Shown piece after piece: positions 59,821 to 64,000 of a stretch of 64,000 nucleotides of DNA (the stretch's first letter is position 1; every line of letters starts with the position of its first letter). The translations under genes and the position numbers were made by a program. This stretch comes from Spirochaetia bacterium (GTDB lineage Bacteria; Spirochaetota; Spirochaetia; Treponematales; Treponemataceae), in the NCBI GenBank assembly GCA_900769985.1, contig CAAGIS010000108.1, forward strand, positions 31,806 to 95,805, given 5' to 3'. The notes beneath the pieces were generated by a model. That model worked only from the letters and a program-made list of their open reading frames with translations, searched no databases and was not told the DNA's origin.

Positions 59821-60978
59821 TTATTCCTTTTTAATTAAATTAAGGTCTTTTTCAATCTCAATATCCATTGTATTAATACCGTGAGAATCACTGTAAATAA
59901 CTTTTTTAGGAATAATTTCTTTTTTACGCTCTTCGTTAATCATTTGTTTAACTTCTTCAATTGAATATTTTTTTTCAAGTAAGGGGATATAATATTCCTT
60001 TTCAGCTTTTTTTCTTGCTAAATATGCTTCACCAATTGTATCAAAAGTTCCTAAATGTATTTGTTTTCTTTGAAAGTTTAAATATGCCCGGTATTTGTGT
60101 TGTTTAGATATATAACTTACGCCATTTATTCCTGAAACATTATTAGTATTTACTGTTCCTTCAATTCTGGTTTTTAATGCGGAAAGATTTGTACCAGATG
60201 TTACTAAGCAGCCGCAGCTTATAGTATGACCATTTACCAAATTTTGATATGAAACAGCTTTATATTTTCCGCACCTGCATTGACACAAAAAAAACGGCTG
60301 CCTGATGGATGCTATTATTCTCTCTTCCTTAAAAGAAATAACGTGTAACAGACCAAAAGTTTTTCCGATTATTTCAGGATGTGTATTTATTTCTCGTCTT
60401 ATTCCACACCCGCAGGATTTGTAAGCACCGTTTTTAATCCAGCTCCATTTATATGTCAAACCTTTATTTCCACAATCGCAGTCACAAACAACATAAGTTT
60501 GGTTGTCTTTTAGGACAAAATCCTTTACCTCCAATTTTCCAAACTTTAATCCTATCTTATTTTTTTTCAACAAATTAGAATAATGATTGTCACGGTTACA
60601 AATATTTTTTCTTTGTCCTGTAAGGGCACACAAAATAACAATAATGTCTTTATTACCACAATCACAATCACAAACCGCACAAACTCTATTTCCATCAGAA
60701 TATTTTTTTACAACAAAATCCTTTATCGTAAGTAAACCATATTTTTTTCCTAATAATTCATTTTTATAAATAAAAACGTTGTGTTCTATCGAATTACAAT
60801 TTTTTGTTCTGCCTGTCCTAACCTTATACAAATCACATATACAACCAGTTTTGCCGCAATTACAGTCACAAATTGCATACACGTGATAGCCTTTTCTTTC
60901 TATACCGGTAATTGTTAATTCATTATATTTTTTCCCGATTTCAGTTGAATAATCTTTTAATTTTTGTGACTTTGACAT
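59821..60978 (-). CDS. Four-repeat Cys protein with a C-terminal AP2-like DNA-binding domain
   Basis: 385 residues from ATG 60978, chosen for AGGAGG 10 bases upstream. Four repeats of about 50-60 residues each read G-(K/L)-x-(Y/F)-G-x-L-x(n)-C-x-C-x-CG and end near a CN or CGC pair (e.g. CDCDCGNK, YKSCGCG, CQCRCGK). Each can form a small zinc-binding hairpin. After them a block with GVSYISKQHKYRAYLNF and IHLGTFDTIGEAYLARKKAE is an AP2/ERF-type domain, common in phage and homing-endonuclease proteins. No nuclease motif was recognised. Confidence 0.7.
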   Translation of the reverse strand: MSKSQKLKDYSTEIGKKYNELTITGIERKGYHVYAICDCNCGKTGCICDLYKVRTGRTKNCNSIEHNVFIYKNELLGKKYGLLTIKDFVVKKYSDGNRVCAVCDCDCGNKDIIVILCALTGQRKNICNRDNHYSNLLKKNKIGLKFGKLEVKDFVLKDNQTYVVCDCDCGNKGLTYKWSWIKNGAYKSCGCGIRREINTHPEIIGKTFGLLHVISFKEERIIASIRQPFFLCQCRCGKYKAVSYQNLVNGHTISCGCLVTSGTNLSALKTRIEGTVNTNNVSGINGVSYISKQHKYRAYLNFQRKQIHLGTFDTIGEAYLARKKAEKEYYIPLLEKKYSIEEVKQMINEERKKEIIPKKVIYSDSHGINTMDIEIEKDLNLIKKE

Positions 60979-60992
60979 ATCGCTTATTCCTC

Positions 60993-61076
60993 CTACGATT
61001 TTCCTTTCACTTCCCATAAAGCAAAAGTCTGGCAAAATTTTCTTGAGGTAAGCTCGCATAATTCACTGTGAGTCAT
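60993..61076 (-). CDS. 27-residue peptide or gene remnant
   Basis: GTGGAGG precedes ATG 61076 and the frame reads MTHSELCELTSRKFCQTFAL then WEVKGKS-stop. The good ribosome-binding site suggests translation; it could be the remnant of a longer gene cut by the AP2 gene's arrival. No function inferred. Confidence 0.35.
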   Translation of the reverse strand: MTHSELCELTSRKFCQTFALWEVKGKS

Positions 61077-61113
61077 TGGTGTCCTCCACTTTTTTATAAG
61101 AGCAGATCAACAA

Positions 61114-61287
61114 TTATTCCGAACCATCCTGGCTTACTTGTATTTCAAGGTCTTTGTTTTCTTCCACAAGTTCCTTTGTTGCTCCTGCAAACGCTTCCTG
61201 GGTATTTGTATCTTCTATATTGTCTATAAGTGGATTGTAAGAAGCGGTTCCTTTTTCTGGTTTAAATATTATTTTATCGTCCATCAT
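61114..61287 (-). CDS. Small acidic protein
   Basis: 57 residues, starting at 61287 or 61284, with GGAG upstream; its start overlaps the preceding gene's stop (ATGATGG). Reads MMDDKIIFKPEKGTASYNPL and ends QVSQDGSE. Hydrophilic, possibly a disordered partner of the membrane protein before it. No family recognised. Confidence 0.5.
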   Translation of the reverse strand: MMDDKIIFKPEKGTASYNPLIDNIEDTNTQEAFAGATKELVEENKDLEIQVSQDGSE

Positions 61288-61964
61288 TTTTCTCCTTCTT
61301 TGATGTCCTTATAGGAATGTGCTTTTATTTCTTCAACTGAAAGAATATGGTTATCACTTAAATCAATGATTTCCTCGTAATGAGTTTTAAGGTCTATGTT
61401 TTCATCGTTCCATATACTTTGTGAATCACGATATTCAGTTAATTCAACAGTTCCATTATTATGCGAAATAAAATCTTTACATAAAAAGCCTTCGGAATAT
61501 TCAATAACCCAAATGAAATTGTAATTGTCTTCGTTTTTTGAAGTGTTAATAAAGTATTTAAAATTATTATTTTTAATTATATTTTCTTGAACTTTATAAT
61601 TTTCTTGTATTTCTTTAATCGAAGAATAAAAAAGATCTGTAATATCATCAAATAAAGATTGTCCAATTGAAAGACCTAATCCGCCGAAACCAATTCCTAA
61701 AACAATAAATGTATTTAACGGCTTTAATATACCTTTAAAAGCAAAAATCAATAACAAAATACTTGTTATTATAAAAACAAATGTTATTATTCTTTCACAA
61801 ATATTTTTCTTGTGGCGAGAATTATATTCGTTTTTGAAATATGAAAGTTGTTCTTTATAGTTTTTGATAAAGTAATTATATTTTTTTACCAATACATTTT
61901 TGTGTTTAATAATTTCTTCATTTGTTTTTGTAGCTTCGTATGAAGCAGATATTTTTTTGTCCAT
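61284..61964 (-). CDS. Membrane protein of the cargo region, with soluble C-terminus
   Basis: 226 residues. A Lys-rich N-terminal coil (about 1-55), two hydrophobic segments (about 56-77 and 84-102), then a soluble domain of about 110 residues (NDENIDLKTHYEEIIDLS near the end). GGAG lies eight bases before the ATG. It lies one small peptide gene away from a second membrane protein of similar layout (62034-62681). Function unknown; two-membrane-segment cargo pairs may be defence or surface-exclusion proteins, which is speculation. Confidence 0.6.
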   Translation of the reverse strand: MDKKISASYEATKTNEEIIKHKNVLVKKYNYFIKNYKEQLSYFKNEYNSRHKKNICERIITFVFIITSILLLIFAFKGILKPLNTFIVLGIGFGGLGLSIGQSLFDDITDLFYSSIKEIQENYKVQENIIKNNNFKYFINTSKNEDNYNFIWVIEYSEGFLCKDFISHNNGTVELTEYRDSQSIWNDENIDLKTHYEEIIDLSDNHILSVEEIKAHSYKDIKEGEK

Positions 61965-61984
61965 AATTTATTTCTCCTTCTTAT

Positions 61985-62044
61985 CTAATCTTTGAAACTT
62001 TCTGGAATATCAACTTCCTTAATTTTCAAGCCGTCAGCTTTCAT
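61985..62044 (-). CDS. 19-residue peptide
   Basis: ATG 62044 with GAGG eight bases upstream reads MKADGLKIKEVDIPESFKD and stops at 61985. It overlaps the stop of the upstream membrane gene (ATGA), a coupling arrangement. Small but with good translation signals. Confidence 0.35.
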   Translation of the reverse strand: MKADGLKIKEVDIPESFKD

Positions 62045-62681
62045 TTTTGTTTACCTCGTTAAATTTTCTGATGATTTTTACATATTTAAGGTATTTACAG
62101 ATGTTTTGTGCCATTCTTTTTTCTGAATTAAAGGCATAGAAAAGAAAATCTATCATTCCCGGAACTATAAGAATTCCTATGCAGCCTGCAACAAGCATAA
62201 ATATATTTCCTTTTACATTAGACAAGAAAGAAACGATAACTGGAATTAAAACTACGGTAAAATAGAATGAGGTTCCGTTTATGTTTTTTGTTTCAGGATA
62301 AGAAAGCTTATAATAGTCTTCAATCAATTCAAAATATTCCGCATTTACTTTTTCTGTATCAAGGTTCTTAATGAAATAATCTGCTGCATTTTCTAGGTCA
62401 CTGTGATTTTCATAGAACAGAATGTTTTCGCTGTTTTTTACTTCTTGCAGGTATATACTCATTCCGACTGACAAAATTGCAAAAATTAGTGAAAAAACAA
62501 CATTCAATATTGAATCAAAGTATTTAACCGAAAGAAATGCAGTTGTAATCATACCGGCAGCAAGAATGAAAAAAATGATTTTTTCTTTTCTTCCGGCACG
62601 TTTTACAATTTCGCTTACATTCTGTGCATTATAAGCCTTTTCCGTTTTATTTATTATTTCTAAAAAATCTTCGCTGAACAT
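62034..62681 (-). CDS. Four-segment membrane protein of the cargo region
   Basis: 215 residues. Two hydrophobic segments near 31-75 and two near 145-185, joined by a charged loop (about 80-140), with a Lys/Asn-rich end. GGAGA lies before ATG 62681. The pattern resembles the downstream membrane gene (61284-61964). No family recognised. Confidence 0.6.
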   Translation of the reverse strand: MFSEDFLEIINKTEKAYNAQNVSEIVKRAGRKEKIIFFILAAGMITTAFLSVKYFDSILNVVFSLIFAILSVGMSIYLQEVKNSENILFYENHSDLENAADYFIKNLDTEKVNAEYFELIEDYYKLSYPETKNINGTSFYFTVVLIPVIVSFLSNVKGNIFMLVAGCIGILIVPGMIDFLFYAFNSEKRMAQNICKYLKYVKIIRKFNEVNKNES

Positions 62682-62704
62682 GATTGTCTCCTATGTTTTT
62701 AAAT

Positions 62705-62944
62705 TTACTTATGGTATTCTTTTCTGTAGTCTTTCAAAATCTGAAGAATATGCTTCTGTAGGTTTAAGAAAGCATTATCACTCAAGTTTTCAGTAAGATA
62801 TGGAATGATTGTAGTAACGATTCTGGCTGTGAATTCTTCATCACTGCTTTTTTTAACTGACGGACAGTAACTTTTCTGCTCAATTCTGCAAGCCGGAACT
62901 GATTCTATATAACCTTTTTGGGATATTAATGCTGCTATGTTCAT
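62705..62944 (-). CDS. Small cargo protein
   Basis: 79 residues, hydrophilic, with a helical C-terminus (NLQKHILQILKDYRKEYHK). GGAG lies seven bases before the ATG. It starts the three-gene string with the membrane protein genes. Unknown function. Confidence 0.5.
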   Translation of the reverse strand: MNIAALISQKGYIESVPACRIEQKSYCPSVKKSSDEEFTARIVTTIIPYLTENLSDNAFLNLQKHILQILKDYRKEYHK

Positions 62945-63002
62945 TTATTGGCTCCTGAAGATTTAGCTGTAGAAAACTAAAAATTTTCTACAGCTTTTTT
63001 GT

Positions 63003-63386
63003 TTATTCCAGAGAAACAAGTTCTACTTCGTTCCTTATTTCCTGAATCGTGCCGTTTGCCCAGTCTTCTTCGTAATAGCCGAAATTCTGAATTACTGCAG
63101 GAAATCCATCTGGAGTGCCTTTTGTCCAGTATTCTGTTCCGCCGAAGCTGTATAGAAGTGCTGGTCTTCTTTCAACAATTTCTCCTTTAGAGTTATACAC
63201 ATTCCCATCGAGAAAACCGTCAACAAAATAACAGACAGTAGGTTCTTCTTCGTTTTCAAAATTGAATTTGAATTCGCCATTTAGTAATTTCCCGTCCATT
63301 CCGACTACAGGCACTTTGATAAATTGTTTTGCCCTTGAACATGATTGTGTATTGTCATTTGTTTTAATTACTGAGATTGAATTCAT
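63003..63386 (-). CDS. Unknown 127-residue cargo protein
   Basis: Begins MNSISVIKTNDNTQSCSR and continues as a beta-rich protein with several Gly-Asn turns (VYNSKGEIVERRPALL). AAGGA lies eight bases before the ATG. No signal peptide, no family recognised. Confidence 0.5.
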   Translation of the reverse strand: MNSISVIKTNDNTQSCSRAKQFIKVPVVGMDGKLLNGEFKFNFENEEEPTVCYFVDGFLDGNVYNSKGEIVERRPALLYSFGGTEYWTKGTPDGFPAVIQNFGYYEEDWANGTIQEIRNEVELVSLE

Positions 63387-63403
63387 GAATAATTCCTTTT
63401 ATT

Positions 63404-63592
63404 TTAATTTACAAAATCTATACTGTTTCTAACTTCCGTTCCTATTGTTTCAAGCCTATTGGCTTTTCGGTACCCGGAAGATGTAAGTCTTTTAAATACA
63501 GAAGAAACAAATGTTTTTTCAGGAAGGCTTAATTCTAAAACATCAATATTTTTTTTATTTGTTTCTTCTGCTCTTTTGATAAATTCACACAT
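63404..63592 (-). pseudogene. Gene cut at its 5' end by the IS3-family element
   Basis: The last 62 codons (CEFIKRAEETNKKNIDVL onward) read normally to the stop, but upstream the frame continues into the insertion sequence end without a ribosome-binding site. The true N-terminus is lost. No domain recognised. Confidence 0.55.
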
Positions 63593-63606
63593 AGATTGAA
63601 ATAAAA

Positions 63607-64000
63607 TGAGTGCGTAAAACGACACAGAAAAAGGAGCAGATTTAAGGTGCAAACAGCCGATAAATTAAGCAAGGCGGTTAGCACATGGCAAAGAAACGAC
63701 AGTCATTCAGCAAGGATTTCAAGGCAAAAGTTACACTTGAAGCATTACGAGAAGAATCTACGATTCAGGAAATTGCAGTAAAGTACAGCGTTCATCCGAA
63801 TCAGATTTCCCAATGGAAAGCACAGGCAATTGCCGGACTGGCTGACATTTTTGAACGACCGAATAAGAAATCGGAAGAAACGAGAAAACAGGAAGAGGAA
63901 AAAGATAGTCTTCTGAAAACAATCGGTGAACAGAAAGTCGAAATTGATTTTCTAAAAAAAAAGTACAAGCAGATATACGGCTACGATCCAATCTTGTAGA
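63607..64000 (+). mobile_element. IS3-family insertion sequence, left part
   Basis: The left end is placed near 63607 (TGAGTGCGTAAAACGACAC) because the neighbouring gene loses its coding pattern there and IS3-type ends start with TG. Orf A follows; orf B and the right end lie beyond the window. Confidence 0.6.
63685..63999 (+). CDS. IS3-family transposase, orfA
   Basis: 104 residues. Helix-turn-helix: FSKDFKAKVTLEALREES, IQEIAVKYSVHPNQISQWK, then a Glu/Lys-rich leucine-zipper region (LLKTIGEQKVEIDFLKKKY). This is the OrfA of IS3-type elements, which binds the ends and is fused to OrfB by frameshifting. The stop is the last codon of the window. AAGG lies 12 bases before the ATG. Confidence 0.9.
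   Translation: MAKKRQSFSKDFKAKVTLEALREESTIQEIAVKYSVHPNQISQWKAQAIAGLADIFERPNKKSEETRKQEEEKDSLLKTIGEQKVEIDFLKKKYKQIYGYDPIL

Noticed and set aside
11266..63606. Element attachment sites and integrase
   Set aside because: No tyrosine or serine recombinase gene and no paired direct repeats at plausible ends were recognised, so the borders of the element are left open.

Overview
The window is AT-rich chromosomal DNA that looks spirochaetal, most likely a host-associated Treponema. The grounds are the codon and base use, periplasmic and lipoprotein genes carrying poly-G tracts, and dispersed hairpin repeats. The genus is an inference from gene content and style; no rRNA or tRNA gene is present to confirm it.

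Left flank (1-11.5 kb), ordinary chromosome. It holds the start of dnaE (reverse strand), a membrane glycosyltransferase, a PlsC-type acyltransferase, a lipoprotein gene out of frame at a G9 tract, an omptin-like outer-membrane protease, a zinc-binding lipoprotein/periplasmic protein of the ZnuA/AdcA type, valS, an HD-domain hydrolase and a DUF1232 membrane protein. Copies of a structured hairpin repeat lie at 0.9 kb, 6.5-6.8 kb (four tandem units) and 11.3-11.5 kb.

Mobile region (about 11.7 kb to beyond the right edge): an integrative conjugative element or integrated plasmid. An ISNCY-type transposase gene sits at its left side. Next come topB (reverse) and, divergently, a MOBP-like relaxase, separated by a 300-bp region with a 71-nt perfect inverted repeat and three TGTACGTACA palindromes (candidate oriT/control region). 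The relaxase is interrupted near its 3' end by an IS110-family element carrying a bridge-RNA-like leader; the lost C-terminus can be rejoined in frame. The Trb/VirB-type secretion genes form two convergent blocks. The forward block (18.5-28.9 kb) has the VirD4 coupling protein, TrbB, TrbC, TrbD, TrbE, TrbJ and TrbL. The reverse block (57.4-46.2 kb) has a replication-like protein, SSB, TrbF, TrbG, TrbI and a 1,900-residue lipoprotein of bacterial Ig-like repeats. Between them lie a PilZ protein pair, anti-host or polyvalent-type proteins (a MuF-C-like protein and a 3,444-residue metallopeptidase/N6-methylase/SNF2-helicase protein), a ribbon-helix-helix regulator and a second poly-G lipoprotein. 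The right arm (57.4-63.6 kb) is cargo: a C5 cytosine methyltransferase with a PGCQ motif, a four-fold Cys-repeat/AP2 protein, a pair of membrane proteins and many small unknown genes, ending at an IS3-family element that cuts a gene. No integrase and no att repeats were recognised.

The most unusual signal is a repeated leader. Four element genes (coupling protein, TrbC, the Ig-repeat lipoprotein, TrbI) each begin at a hairpin followed by CTGATT, then a near-identical block (CAAGGTCACCCAAGG, 7 nt, ATG). In all four the ATG preceded by AAGG is in the same wrong frame (one base off) relative to the gene, and three of the four have no canonical in-frame start that would leave a complete N-terminus. 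A related 16-bp palindrome (AGCGCCA-AA-TGGCGCT) recurs at five gene borders of the element. Several genes also have their -10 box 6-9 nt from the ATG and no Shine-Dalgarno, suggesting leaderless mRNAs.
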